DNA from: Bin87 sp965217175
Lineage (GTDB): Bacteria > Chloroflexota > Dehalococcoidia > Lucifugimonadales > UBA3495
Length of the DNA stretch: 64,000 nucleotides
Assembly: GCA_965217175.1 (NCBI GenBank)
Contig: OZ244251.1
Span: 1,984,001-2,048,000 of the forward strand
Direction: 5' to 3'
The notes under the pieces were generated by a model. It saw nothing but the letters and a program-made list of their open reading frames with translations. It did not search any database and was not told the origin of the DNA. A program made the translations under genes and the position numbers. The stretch's first letter is position 1. Each line of letters opens with the position of its first letter. This document shows positions 43,261-52,030 of this stretch, piece by piece.

Positions 43261-45195
43261 ATGTCAGGTATGGTTGAATCCACATCCGCACTAGCGCAAC
43301 GCGCTCCGGAGCGGGGCGAAACATTGCGTCTGGAATTGCTTGCCTGGGGACGTCTCGGTGAGGCGTTGGCAACCTACGAAGGCCGCGACGTTTTCGTTTT
43401 CGGCGGTATTCCCGGGGAGACAGTAGACGCGGAGGTTGTTGCCGTTCGGCGCAAATATATTGCCGCCCAGGTTATCCGCGTCATCACGGCGTCTCCTGAC
43501 CGCACCGAACCGCCCTGTCCCGTTTACGGAGAATGTACCGGCTGCCAGTGGCAGCACCTGGCATATCCGGCGCAGTTGGCAGCCAAAACCGGGATCGTGC
43601 GAGATGCTTTCCAACGGGTGGGAGGATTCGTCCAGGCTCCCATATCCGACACATTGCCGTCGCCGGATGAATTGCACTATCGCAACCATGCCCGCTTTAA
43701 TGTGTGGCGAGAAAGCGGGGCGTTGGGATTCGTCCATCGTGAACGCCGCCGGTTCGTTCGCATCGACCGCTGCCTGCTGATGCACGACGGTATCAACGAA
43801 CTGATTTCAAAACTCCAGGGAAGATGCAGCGAAACGTCCCAATTATCCATCCGCGCCTCGCAAACCACCGGCGACTTTCTCGTGCAGCCCAAAATGATCA
43901 ACCCCGATATTCCAGTGGAATCTGGCCAGAAACGTTACCGTGAAGCCGTCGCGGGCCGTGAGTTTTGGGTTGCCTCGCCGTCGTTTTTCCAGGTGAATGT
44001 GAAACAGGCAGCGCAACTGGCAGTACTGGTCAAGGCAGCCTTGGGATTGACTGGTGACGAAACAGTGCTGGACGCTTACGCCGGCGTCGGCGCCTTTGCG
44101 GTGTTGCTGGCCCCCGATGCCAGGCGGGTTATCGCAGTCGAGGAATCAACCGCCGCCATCGCCGACGCCCTTGAAAACGCCGCTGGCATGGCTAACGTGC
44201 AATTCCTGACCGGTAAAGTGGAGGATGTGCTGCCCAACCTCGACGAAACCCCCGATGCCGTGGTGCTGGACCCGTCCCGTTCCGGATGCCAGCCTGCGGT
44301 GCTGGAGGCGTTGCTCCGCATCGCTCCCCAACGCATCGCCTACGTCTCCTGCAATCCCGAATCTCTCGCCAGAGATTTGCGGACGCTGTGCCGCCGGTAC
44401 GCCATCGAATCCGTCCAGCCGGTCGATATGTTTCCCCAGACGCACCACATCGAATGCGTGGCCACCCTGTCCCTCAAACCCGACACCAGCCGCATAATCC
44501 TGGCATCAGCGTCGCCGCGGCGCCGGGAACTGCTCGGCGGTTTGGGAATACAATTCGATGTTGCCCCGTCCAACATCCCCGAGGATCAGTTGCCGGGAGA
44601 AACTCCCACGGACATGGTGCGGCGTTTGTCTCGCGAAAAGGCGCTGGCGTCGGCTGCCGCCGACAACGGCCAGCACGGATATTTCATTGCGGCCGACAGC
44701 ACCGTGGTGCTGGACGGGGAATCTATCGCCAAGCCCCTGGATGTCGACGACGCCCGCGCCATGTTGCGACGTCTGTGGGGAACGCAACATCAGGTCGTAA
44801 CCGGAATGACCATCCTCGACGCCTCAACGGGTCGTTGCATCACCGAGTCCATGTCCGCCGACGTTGCAATGCGCGAGTTCACCGATGCCGAGATGGAATC
44901 GTCGATAGCCAGCGGAACCCCCATGGACAAGGCCGGTGCTTACGCCATACAGGACGATGAATTTCGCCCGGCCTCCATGCTCAACGGTTGTTATCCCAAC
45001 GTGATGGGCCTGCCAGTCTGTCGCGTCGTCGAGATTCTGGCAGAACTCGGTTGTTCCACACCCGATTGGGCCGATATGACCGTCCCCCACGGATGCCTGG
45101 GCAAATGCCCGTTCCAGTCCGGTGACACCTCCCCCGGTTCTGGAGCTACGCAGCGTTCTGCTGGAGCTACGCAGTGTTCTGGAGGTATGCGGTGA
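43261..45195 (+). CDS. Fusion of an RlmD/TrmA-type rRNA (uracil-5)-methyltransferase and a Maf nucleotide pyrophosphatase
   Basis: Residues about 20-405 are a TrmA/RumA-family SAM methyltransferase. It has a TRAM domain, 4Fe-4S cysteines C86, C92, C95 and C171, FFQVNVKQA, the SAM motif YAGVGAFAVLL, DPSRSG and the nucleophile Cys364 in SCNP. Residues about 410-620 are a complete Maf domain with SASPRRRELL (416-425) and AADSTVVLDG. Maf hydrolyses non-canonical or canonical nucleoside triphosphates. The two are normally separate proteins. The last 20 residues are a GATQ-type repeat. The start is ATG 43261 or ATG 43270. A TAGTAT box ending at 43262 would make the latter leaderless. Confidence 0.9.
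   Translation: MSGMVESTSALAQRAPERGETLRLELLAWGRLGEALATYEGRDVFVFGGIPGETVDAEVVAVRRKYIAAQVIRVITASPDRTEPPCPVYGECTGCQWQHLAYPAQLAAKTGIVRDAFQRVGGFVQAPISDTLPSPDELHYRNHARFNVWRESGALGFVHRERRRFVRIDRCLLMHDGINELISKLQGRCSETSQLSIRASQTTGDFLVQPKMINPDIPVESGQKRYREAVAGREFWVASPSFFQVNVKQAAQLAVLVKAALGLTGDETVLDAYAGVGAFAVLLAPDARRVIAVEESTAAIADALENAAGMANVQFLTGKVEDVLPNLDETPDAVVLDPSRSGCQPAVLEALLRIAPQRIAYVSCNPESLARDLRTLCRRYAIESVQPVDMFPQTHHIECVATLSLKPDTSRIILASASPRRRELLGGLGIQFDVAPSNIPEDQLPGETPTDMVRRLSREKALASAAADNGQHGYFIAADSTVVLDGESIAKPLDVDDARAMLRRLWGTQHQVVTGMTILDASTGRCITESMSADVAMREFTDAEMESSIASGTPMDKAGAYAIQDDEFRPASMLNGCYPNVMGLPVCRVVEILAELGCSTPDWADMTVPHGCLGKCPFQSGDTSPGSGATQRSAGATQCSGGMR
45137..45193 (+). repeat. Three imperfect tandem repeats carrying Shine-Dalgarno-like sequence
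   Basis: Units GTTCTGGAGCTACGCAGC (45137-45154), GTTCTGCTGGAGCTACGCAGT (45155-45175) and GTTCTGGAGGTATGCGGT (45176-45193) follow each other at the end of the Maf reading frame. The third contains the GGAGG that serves the next gene's GTG start. Confidence 0.75.
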
Positions 45196-45530
45196 ACGTA
45201 CTCGGCATCGGGCCAATGGAGCTGCTGGTCATCTTCCTGGTCGCATTCCTGGCTCTCGGTCCCGGGAAATCGATTGATGCCGCGCGAACCGTGGGTAAGG
45301 TCGTTCGCGAAGCCAGGCGCACCTTCGCCGAAGTCATTGACGCCGCATCCATAGACGACCTCGCCACGCCCGACGGGCAACGCCGCGAGAGCCCACCCCC
45401 AACAGGTACCACCGGCCCAACGGTCGCCCCGCCCTCCGACCCCCTGCCGGCCCCGGCGCATCTCCATCAGCAGGACTCGGATGCAAACGCCGGCGCTTCG
45501 GAAACCGACGCGAATAGCAGCCCAACCTGA
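45192..45530 (+). CDS. tatB: TatA/TatB-like twin-arginine translocase subunit
   Basis: The 112-residue protein has one N-terminal membrane helix (MELLVIFLVAFLALGPGK) followed directly by an amphipathic helix (IDAARTVGKVVREARRTFAEVI) and a disordered Pro/Ser tail. This is the TatA/B architecture. The longer amphipathic part and the tatC neighbour suggest TatB. The GTG at 45192 is chosen because GGAGG is 6 bases upstream. It overlaps the preceding stop as GTGA. Confidence 0.82.
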   Translation: MNVLGIGPMELLVIFLVAFLALGPGKSIDAARTVGKVVREARRTFAEVIDAASIDDLATPDGQRRESPPPTGTTGPTVAPPSDPLPAPAHLHQQDSDANAGASETDANSSPT

Positions 45531-45532
45531 CC

Positions 45533-46438
45533 ATGCTGGGTGAGCTACAAACGCTGGCAGCGCAATACGCGGACGTGCGCTTTTGGCTGGTGGCCTGCGC
45601 CGTCGTGTCGCTTGTCATAATCGGCGCGGCGGTCTACGTCCGGTCTCGAAGGCGGTGGCAATTCACCCGGTCGGCGATGGGCGATCCCCAATCCCTGCGC
45701 GAACACTTCCGCGAGCTGCGCTACCGGATTCTCATCTGCATCGTTGCCCTGTTAATTGGGGCTTGTATTGCGTTCTACTTCTATCAGGACATCATCGGAT
45801 TTCTGGTGGACCCAGCCCGGAATGTCGTTGGCGACGATGAGTGGACGCCCATTTATACGGAAGTTACCGAGTTGCTGGGCACCACCATAAAAATCTGCAT
45901 GCTGGCCGGATTTGTACTCGCCCTGCCCGTAATCTTCTATCAGGGGATCCGGTTTGTCTCCCCTGGGCTCACCCCCCGCGAACGAAAGGTGTTGTTTTCT
46001 TTCCTGCCTGCTGCGGTTTTGGCCTTCGTGGGCGGAATGGCTTTCGGCTATTTCGTCATGATCCCTCCTGCCCTGCGGTTCCTGCTCACCTTCGGAGGCG
46101 ACGTTGCCGAGCCATTGATACGCATCAGCAACCTCGTCAACCTCATGGTGCGCCTGCTGTTCTGGTTGGGAATATCGTTTGAAACTCCCCTGGTGATGTA
46201 CGTCCTGGCAGCCCTGGGAGTGGTCAGCGCCAGCGCCTTTGCTCGATTCAGGCGTCTCTGGTTGGTGGTGGCCTTCGTATTAGCGGCGGCTATCACCCCC
46301 ACCATCGACCCGATCAATCAGGCCATCGTTGCCGGCCCGTTGATCATCCTGTACGAACTGGGGGTGCTGTTGGCCCGTTTTGCCGGACGTCGCAAATCGT
46401 CATCAGCGGCCCTCAGCGCCAACGCCACCGGCGACTAG
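45533..46438 (+). CDS. tatC: Sec-independent protein translocase TatC
   Basis: The 301-residue integral membrane protein has TatC motifs: HFRELRYR before the first canonical helix, FVSPGLTPRERK in the loop, and later helices with IPPALRFLLTF and ITPTIDPINQAIVAGP. It is the signal-peptide receptor of the Tat system. An extra hydrophobic segment (about residues 17-37) precedes the usual six, giving seven predicted helices. It starts 2 bases after the tatB stop. Confidence 0.92.
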   Translation: MLGELQTLAAQYADVRFWLVACAVVSLVIIGAAVYVRSRRRWQFTRSAMGDPQSLREHFRELRYRILICIVALLIGACIAFYFYQDIIGFLVDPARNVVGDDEWTPIYTEVTELLGTTIKICMLAGFVLALPVIFYQGIRFVSPGLTPRERKVLFSFLPAAVLAFVGGMAFGYFVMIPPALRFLLTFGGDVAEPLIRISNLVNLMVRLLFWLGISFETPLVMYVLAALGVVSASAFARFRRLWLVVAFVLAAAITPTIDPINQAIVAGPLIILYELGVLLARFAGRRKSSSAALSANATGD

Positions 46439-46446
46439 CGGGGACC

Positions 46447-46473
46447 AAAAAAAGGCGCAGCCTTGGCCGCGCC
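46447..46473 (-). terminator. Intrinsic terminator of the tatA gene
   Basis: GGCGC-A-GCC-TT-GGC-C-GCGCC (46454-46473) is a stem with a single internal mismatch. On the minus strand it is followed by seven T residues (46447-46453). It lies between the convergent tatC and tatA genes. Confidence 0.8.
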
Positions 46474-46515
46474 CCAGATTCTACGTTGCTTCGCCTGCGT
46501 TGCATCCAACGTTGT

Positions 46516-46707
46516 TCAGGTGTTCTGCTCGTTTGACCCCGTTTCCGTGCCGGTCTTTTCGTCCTCTCCGGTTACCGAAGATTTGAATGACCGAATTCCT
46601 TTGCCCAACGAGGACCCAATTCCGGGCAGCCTGGTGGCGCCAAAAATCAGTAGCAGAACAACCAGTATGAGAAGTAATTCGGTGATGCCGAAGGGGCCAA
46701 TGCGCAT
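46516..46707 (-). CDS. tatA: Sec-independent protein translocase TatA
   Basis: The 63-residue protein has a short N-terminal polar part, one membrane helix (ITELLLILVVLLLIFGATRLPG) with the FG and LPG that mark TatA, an amphipathic helix (IGSSLGKGIRSFKSSV) and an acidic tail. It forms the translocation pore for folded proteins. It faces tatC tail to tail rather than sharing its operon. Confidence 0.92.
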   Translation of the reverse strand: MRIGPFGITELLLILVVLLLIFGATRLPGIGSSLGKGIRSFKSSVTGEDEKTGTETGSNEQNT

Positions 46708-46852
46708 TGTGATACCAGCTCCCGCTCAGTTGGGTCTATTCTATCAGACCTCAATTGCAACTGCTACCACCGCGGCAGTCGCGTCGAAACCAAAAACGTT
46801 GTTCCCGGCGCAGGCACGCGCTGACGCAATGGTTTTGCCTGTGCCTCGTCTT

Positions 46853-47004
46853 GCGCACCCACTTTGTCATTGCGACCCCGTACTCGATGCCGGGGGTTGG
46901 CAATCCCGCCCCCGTAGCAAAGGCGGTTCGCCGACGTGTGTTCAACCTCATCGGGATTGCCACGCCGCAACGCTCCTCGCAATGACAGATCAAAGTGGGT
47001 GCGC
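46853..47004. mobile_element. 152-bp foldback element with nested inverted repeats
   Basis: Three nested inverted repeats share one centre. Outer: GCGCACCCACTTTG (46853-46866) with CAAAGTGGGTGCGC (46991-47004). Middle: TGTCATTGCGA (46865-46875) with TCGCAATGACA (46977-46987). Inner: GGCAATCCCG (46899-46908) with CGGGATTGCC (46952-46961). It has no coding capacity. It lies in the 456-base divergent gap 46708-47163 between tatA and lpdA, just upstream of the lpdA promoter. The middle and inner motifs resemble a dispersed repeat I have seen in several bacterial genomes. Confidence 0.8.
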
Positions 47005-47022
47005 GTGAACCCGTGCCTCAAC

Positions 47023-47051
47023 TTGCCGCACCCGGTTGCGGACGCTATAAT
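47023..47051 (+). promoter_or_regulatory. Promoter of lpdA (PDH cluster)
   Basis: TTGCCG (47023-47028) and a perfect TATAAT (47046-47051) are separated by exactly 17 bp. The leader to the ATG is about 105 bases. I recognise no riboswitch in it. Confidence 0.7.
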
Positions 47052-47163
47052 GCTGCAATCGAACGCGCCGAATAACCGCCGGTGGTTTTTCCCCAAACGT
47101 ACACCGCGCGGTTAGGTAATTTAAAGCCGTGCCGGTGCGACTCCGAGCCCTTTGGGAAGTTGA

Positions 47164-48564
47164 ATGGTAACCGACTCCGAGTACGATGTAGCAGTAATTG
47201 GCGGTGGGCCCGGCGGTTACGTCGCGGCCATCAGGGCTGCCCAATTGGGACTGAAAGCCTGCGTCATCGAGCGCGACGCCCTCGGCGGTGTTTGTCTCAA
47301 CTGGGGTTGTATCCCATCCAAGGCGCTCCTCAAAAACGCGGAAATCCTTTCCTACATTCATCGCGCGGATCAATTCGGCTTGCGGTTTGATAATTTCTCG
47401 GCCGATTACAGCGTGGCGGTCGAACGCAGCCGGCAGGTCGTGGACCGCATGACCAGAGGCGTCGGTTTCCTCCTGCGTAAGAACAACGTCGAGCATATTG
47501 CCGGTACGGCTCGCCTGACCTCCGCGAATTCAATCGACGTGGTTGGCGCCGACGGGCAGTCATCTCAGGTAAGCGCCCGCAACATCATTGTCGCCACCGG
47601 CGCGCGCCCACGGAGCATCCCGCCGCTGCCGGTTGACGGCCAGCGCATCATTACCAGCCGCGAGGCCATCGTGGCGGAAGACGTGCCCGCATCCATCGCC
47701 ATCGTGGGCGGTGGCGCGATCGGCGTCGAATTCGCCTACGTTTACCGTATGTATGGTTCCAACGTAACGATCATCGAGTTGTTGCCGCGCCTGGTTCCCA
47801 ATGAAGACGAGGAAATCAGCCAGCAACTGGAACGGGCCTTCGGTCGCGATGGCATCGAGTTGAAAACCGGCGCCGGCGTCACCGCAGCCCAGGCCGACGC
47901 TTCCGGCGTAACGCTGACCATCGAGAAAGACGGCGCCACCGAAACCGCGCGCTTCGACAAGGTTCTGGTAGCCATCGGCGTGCAACCCAATACGGAAGAT
48001 CTGGGCCTGGAAGCGTTGGGTGTAGCCACCGATCGGGGTTACATAACTGTGGACGACCAAATGGCCACCAACGTGCCCGGCGTTTATGCGGTCGGCGACG
48101 TTACTGGCAAATTGGCCCTGGCCCACGTCGCGTCCGCCCAGGGTGTCACCGCAGTTGAATCCATCGCCGGCGAGGAAACCCAGCCGCTGGACTACTCCCT
48201 GATGCCCAGGGCCACCTATTGCCATCCCCAGGTAGCCTCAATGGGATTGACCGAAGCCCAGGCTCGGGAGCAGGGCTACGAAGTGAAGATCGGGCGTTTC
48301 AACGTGCAGGCCAGCGGCAAAGCAGTCGCGATGGGTGAAAACGACGGCCTCGTCAAGCTGGTCATAGACGCCAAATACGGCGAACTACTGGGCGGCCACA
48401 TGTGCGGCCCGGAGGTTACCGAGCTTCTTGGAGAACTGTCCATGACCAAACTGTTGGAGGGCACTACCCTGGAACTTGGTTGGGCCGTGCACGCCCACCC
48501 CACCATTGCTGAAATGTTGCACGAAGCCGCTCTGGACGCCGAGGGTCGTGTGTTGCACATGTGA
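47164..48564 (+). CDS. lpdA: Dihydrolipoamide dehydrogenase (E3)
   Basis: The 466-residue flavoprotein has GGGPGGYVAA for FAD, the redox disulfide C44/C49 in GGVCLNWGCIPSK, the NAD site VGGGAIGVEFAYV and the C-terminal catalytic HAHPTIAE. It reoxidises the lipoyl arm of E2 and makes NADH. It heads a cluster encoding all components of a pyruvate-type dehydrogenase complex. Confidence 0.95.
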   Translation: MVTDSEYDVAVIGGGPGGYVAAIRAAQLGLKACVIERDALGGVCLNWGCIPSKALLKNAEILSYIHRADQFGLRFDNFSADYSVAVERSRQVVDRMTRGVGFLLRKNNVEHIAGTARLTSANSIDVVGADGQSSQVSARNIIVATGARPRSIPPLPVDGQRIITSREAIVAEDVPASIAIVGGGAIGVEFAYVYRMYGSNVTIIELLPRLVPNEDEEISQQLERAFGRDGIELKTGAGVTAAQADASGVTLTIEKDGATETARFDKVLVAIGVQPNTEDLGLEALGVATDRGYITVDDQMATNVPGVYAVGDVTGKLALAHVASAQGVTAVESIAGEETQPLDYSLMPRATYCHPQVASMGLTEAQAREQGYEVKIGRFNVQASGKAVAMGENDGLVKLVIDAKYGELLGGHMCGPEVTELLGELSMTKLLEGTTLELGWAVHAHPTIAEMLHEAALDAEGRVLHM

Positions 48565-48637
48565 TGCAGCCCGCCGGCCCTCATTTCTAACGATCCCCAA
48601 CAACTGCCGACCGAATTCACTGCCAAGAGGAAGGGAT

Positions 48638-49648
48638 ATGCTGAAGCCAGCGAATGTTCCCGATCTTAACAAAACCGACTTGCTGGAATATTACCGGCAA
48701 ATGAAACTCATTCGAGAGTTCGAGCGTGAGTCGGAAAGGCAGTACACTCGAGGCAACATCAAGGGTTTCCTCCACGTCTACAACGGCGAGGAAGCCATCG
48801 CGGTGGGCGCCATCAATTCGCTGCGTTCCGATGACTACGTGGTTACTCATTACCGAGATCACGGTCAGGCGCTGGTGCGCGGCATCTCCAGCAATGAGGT
48901 GATGGCCGAGTTGATGGGGAAAGCCACCGGTTGCAGTAAGGGCAAGGGTGGCTCCATGCACATGTTCAGCTCCGAACTGAACTTCATGGGTGGATACGCC
49001 ATCGTCGGCGGGCAGTTGACCATTGCCGCCGGAATCGGCATGGCCATTCAGTATCGCGGCGACGATCAGGTGGTGTTGTGTTTCTTCGGCGACGGCGCCG
49101 TCAACGAAGGGGAATTTCACGAAGCCATGAACCTGGCCGCCATTTGGAAACTGCCCGTGGTTTTCTTCTGCGAGCACAATCTCTACGGCATGGGCGCGTC
49201 GTCCAAAGAAACCCTGGTGATGTGGGACTCGCTGCACGAGATGGCCGCCGCATACGGCATGGACCGTTATGAGGTTGATGGTAACGATGTGTTGGCCGTA
49301 AGCGGCCTGATGCAAAAAGTGAACGTTGATGTGAGGGCCGGCGCCGGTCCCGCTTTCATTGTGGCCAAAACCTACCGCCTGCGCGGTCACTCCGTCGCCG
49401 ACCCGGCGGACTATCGCCCCGATGAAGAGGTCAAATACTGGGCCTCGCAGGACCCCATCCCAAGGTTTCGGGAATGGCTAGCCGAAGAAGGCATAGCCAC
49501 CGTCGAGGATTTCGAAGAAATCGACGCCAGCGTTGAAGAAGAGGTGGTCAAGGCCGCCGAGTTCGCCGAATCCTCACCCTGGCCCGAGCCGGGCGCACTG
49601 TATGAAGGTGTTTATTCTGACCGACCTGCCGAAGGTATCCCAGCGTAA
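48638..49648 (+). CDS. pdhA: Pyruvate (or acetoin) dehydrogenase E1 alpha subunit
   Basis: The 336-residue protein is an E1 alpha chain of the two-subunit type. It has the ThDP motif GDGAVNEGEFHEAMNLAA followed by FFCEHNLYGMGASS, GKGGSMHMF and the phosphorylation-loop-like YRLRGHSVADP. With E1 beta it decarboxylates the 2-oxoacid and acylates the lipoyl group of E2. Pyruvate is the default call; acetoin cleavage (AcoA) is possible in this subfamily. GAGGAAGG precedes the ATG at 48638. Confidence 0.92.
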   Translation: MLKPANVPDLNKTDLLEYYRQMKLIREFERESERQYTRGNIKGFLHVYNGEEAIAVGAINSLRSDDYVVTHYRDHGQALVRGISSNEVMAELMGKATGCSKGKGGSMHMFSSELNFMGGYAIVGGQLTIAAGIGMAIQYRGDDQVVLCFFGDGAVNEGEFHEAMNLAAIWKLPVVFFCEHNLYGMGASSKETLVMWDSLHEMAAAYGMDRYEVDGNDVLAVSGLMQKVNVDVRAGAGPAFIVAKTYRLRGHSVADPADYRPDEEVKYWASQDPIPRFREWLAEEGIATVEDFEEIDASVEEEVVKAAEFAESSPWPEPGALYEGVYSDRPAEGIPA

Positions 49649-49678
49649 CCTGAACCATTCGCTTCGAGAGGATTTACC

Positions 49679-50668
49679 ATGTCGGTCATTACCTATAGAG
49701 ATGCCGTTTCTGCCGCTTTGCGTGAGGCCCTGGACGAAGACGAACGTGTTTTCCTCATGGGTGAGGATATCGGACCTTACGGGGGCGCATTCGCCGTAAC
49801 GAAAGGGTTTTGGGAACAATACGGTAAACGCCGCATCAAAGACTCCCCGCTGGCCGAATCTGTCATTGTCGGCGCCGGCGTTGGAGCTGCGATGGCCGGT
49901 CTGCGCCCGGTGGTCGAACTTATGACCATCAACTTCAGCCTGCTGGCAATGGACCAGATAGTGAACCACGCCGCCAAGATTCGTTACATGTCGGGCGGGC
50001 AATTCACCATACCGTTGATCGTTCGCACCGTTACCGGCGGGGGAGCATCTGTCGGCGCCACGCATTCGCAATCGTTTGAAGGTTGGTTCGCCTCCGTTCC
50101 CGGGCTCACTGTGGTCACGCCGGCCACACCGCGCGATGTGATTGGCCTGTTCCGTACCTGCCGGGATCTCAACGACCCGGTGATGTTCGTGGAGCACATT
50201 CTCCTTTACAGTACTCGCGGAGAGGCTCCCGATGACGCCGGTTTTCGCATACCCATAGGCCAGGCCGAAGTGCGTCGCGTGGGAAAACACATCACCCTCT
50301 GTGGGTATTCCCGGATGGCGTTGGTGGCAGAACAGGCGGCAGACATCCTGGCTCAGGAAGGCATTGAGGCCGACGTTATCGACCTGCGATGTCTCCGGCC
50401 CCTCGATATGGAAACTGTGATCGATTCGGTCAAAAAGACACACCGCGCCGTCATGGTGGAAGAAACCACTCGGCTCGGCGGCTTTGCCGGCGAATTGGTC
50501 TCGCAGATCCAGGAAGAAGCCTTCGATTACCTGGACGCTCCCGTCGCCCGTGTGGCCGGCGCCGAAGTACCCATGCCATACTCGTTCCCTCTGGAACAGT
50601 TGGCAATTCCCGATGCTCAACGCATCGCGGCGGCGGCTCGTCAACTGGTGAACCGGCCGGCGCCGTAG
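49679..50668 (+). CDS. pdhB: Pyruvate (or acetoin) dehydrogenase E1 beta subunit
   Basis: The 329-residue transketolase-like subunit has the E1 beta signatures MGEDIGPYGGAF, RIKDSPLAESVIVGAGVGAAMAGLRPV and EETTRLGGFAGELV. The catalytic glutamate and histidine regions look intact. It starts 30 bases after the E1 alpha stop. A GAGAGGA ribosome site is present. Confidence 0.93.
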   Translation: MSVITYRDAVSAALREALDEDERVFLMGEDIGPYGGAFAVTKGFWEQYGKRRIKDSPLAESVIVGAGVGAAMAGLRPVVELMTINFSLLAMDQIVNHAAKIRYMSGGQFTIPLIVRTVTGGGASVGATHSQSFEGWFASVPGLTVVTPATPRDVIGLFRTCRDLNDPVMFVEHILLYSTRGEAPDDAGFRIPIGQAEVRRVGKHITLCGYSRMALVAEQAADILAQEGIEADVIDLRCLRPLDMETVIDSVKKTHRAVMVEETTRLGGFAGELVSQIQEEAFDYLDAPVARVAGAEVPMPYSFPLEQLAIPDAQRIAAAARQLVNRPAP

Positions 50669-50724
50669 CCACCGGTGGTATCCCCAGAATTACTAACGCT
50701 CCGTCCGTATAACAGGAGGACAAT

Positions 50725-51939
50725 GTGGCTACAAACGTCGTGATGCCGCAGATGGGCTACGATATGAGAGAAGGTACCGTGGTTCGCTGGTACAAACAGG
50801 AAGGCGAAACGATAAACCGTGGCGAGGTTATCGCCGACATCGAAACTGACAAGGCAACGGTGGAATTTGAGGCCTACACCGGCGGCGTCTTGGGAAGAAT
50901 CGTGGCGGCTGAGGGTGTGGCGGTGCCGGTGGGCAACCTCATTGCCATCATCACCGAGCCGGGCGAAGCTGTGCCTGAACCCGCGGTTGCACCGCCAGCG
51001 GCTGCTGAACCTGCTCCCGCTCCAATCCCTGAACCCGCCGCAGCGGTGGCTCCTCCCGCCGCCGCTCCGCTAGCCGACGGCCAGGTTCGCGCGTCTCCCA
51101 TCGCCAGGCGTCTGGCCCGTGAGCGCGGCATCGACCTCTCCCTGCTGACCGGAACCGGACCCAATGGTCGCGTGGTGGAACAGGACGTCCTTGACTACCA
51201 ACCCGCCGCAGAAACCGCGCCAGCGCCGGCTGCTGCATCCGCAGTCGCCGCTCCGGCAGATTCGCGCATCGAGCTCAGCCGAATGCGGCAGACCATTGCT
51301 CGCGTTACCGCCGATAGCAAGTCTACTGCGCCACACTTCTACGTAACCGCCGAAATCGACATGGGCAAGGCGATGGCCCTGCGCCGCGACGTCAACGATG
51401 CCGCCGCGCCCGAAAACCGGGTGTCTGTCAACGACTTGATGGTCAAGGCGTGTGCGTTGGCGCTGGCCGCACACCCCAAGTTCAATTCCTTCTTCCGTGG
51501 TGACCACCTGGAAGTTCATGGATCGATGAACATCGGAATCGCCATCGCCCTGGAAACCGGTTTGATCCTGCCCGGTGTCAGCAATTGTGAGAGCAAGACC
51601 CTTTTGCAAATCGCTGCCGGCACCAAAGACCTCATCGACCGCGCGAACAACGGGTCGTTGCGCAACGATGAGTACAGCTCCACCACGTTCAGCATCAGCA
51701 ACATGGGGATGTTCGACGTGGAGAGTTTCACCGCAATCATTTATCCGCCCCATGCCGCGATTCTTGCCGTGGGCAGCGTCAAGGAGCAGCCCGTGGTTCA
51801 CGACGGCCAACTGGCGGTCGGGCAAATGATGAAGGCTACGTTGTCCACCGATCATCGCGTGGCTGACGGTGCGGAAGCCGCCCAGTTCCTGATGGAAATC
51901 AAGCGCGTGCTCGAAAACCCGGTTGCGCTGCTGCTCTAA
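50725..51939 (+). CDS. pdhC: Dihydrolipoamide acyltransferase (E2)
   Basis: The 404-residue protein has one N-terminal lipoyl domain (Lys43 in ETDKATVEF), an Ala/Pro-rich linker (about 85-115), a peripheral-subunit-binding domain (ASPIARRLARERGIDLSLL) and a second Ala/Pro linker. The catalytic core follows, with the active site STDHRVADGAEAAQFL near the C-terminus. It transfers the acyl group to CoA and forms the core of the complex. The start is GTG 50725 with AGGAGGA upstream. An overlapping ATG two bases earlier is out of frame. Confidence 0.94.
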   Translation: MATNVVMPQMGYDMREGTVVRWYKQEGETINRGEVIADIETDKATVEFEAYTGGVLGRIVAAEGVAVPVGNLIAIITEPGEAVPEPAVAPPAAAEPAPAPIPEPAAAVAPPAAAPLADGQVRASPIARRLARERGIDLSLLTGTGPNGRVVEQDVLDYQPAAETAPAPAAASAVAAPADSRIELSRMRQTIARVTADSKSTAPHFYVTAEIDMGKAMALRRDVNDAAAPENRVSVNDLMVKACALALAAHPKFNSFFRGDHLEVHGSMNIGIAIALETGLILPGVSNCESKTLLQIAAGTKDLIDRANNGSLRNDEYSSTTFSISNMGMFDVESFTAIIYPPHAAILAVGSVKEQPVVHDGQLAVGQMMKATLSTDHRVADGAEAAQFLMEIKRVLENPVALLL

Positions 51940-52030
51940 CCGACGGCTGCCAAATCGGAAGCGTCCCCAACCGGCGATCGCGGGTATCGCGTGCGCTCGA
52001 TAAAATAGTTTCTGATCAACGGAGGCCATA

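Noticed and set aside
47052..47163. Possible riboswitch in the roughly 105-base leader of lpdA.
   Set aside because: I could not match it to a known riboswitch core and saw no terminator or sequestering helix. It is recorded only as a long leader.
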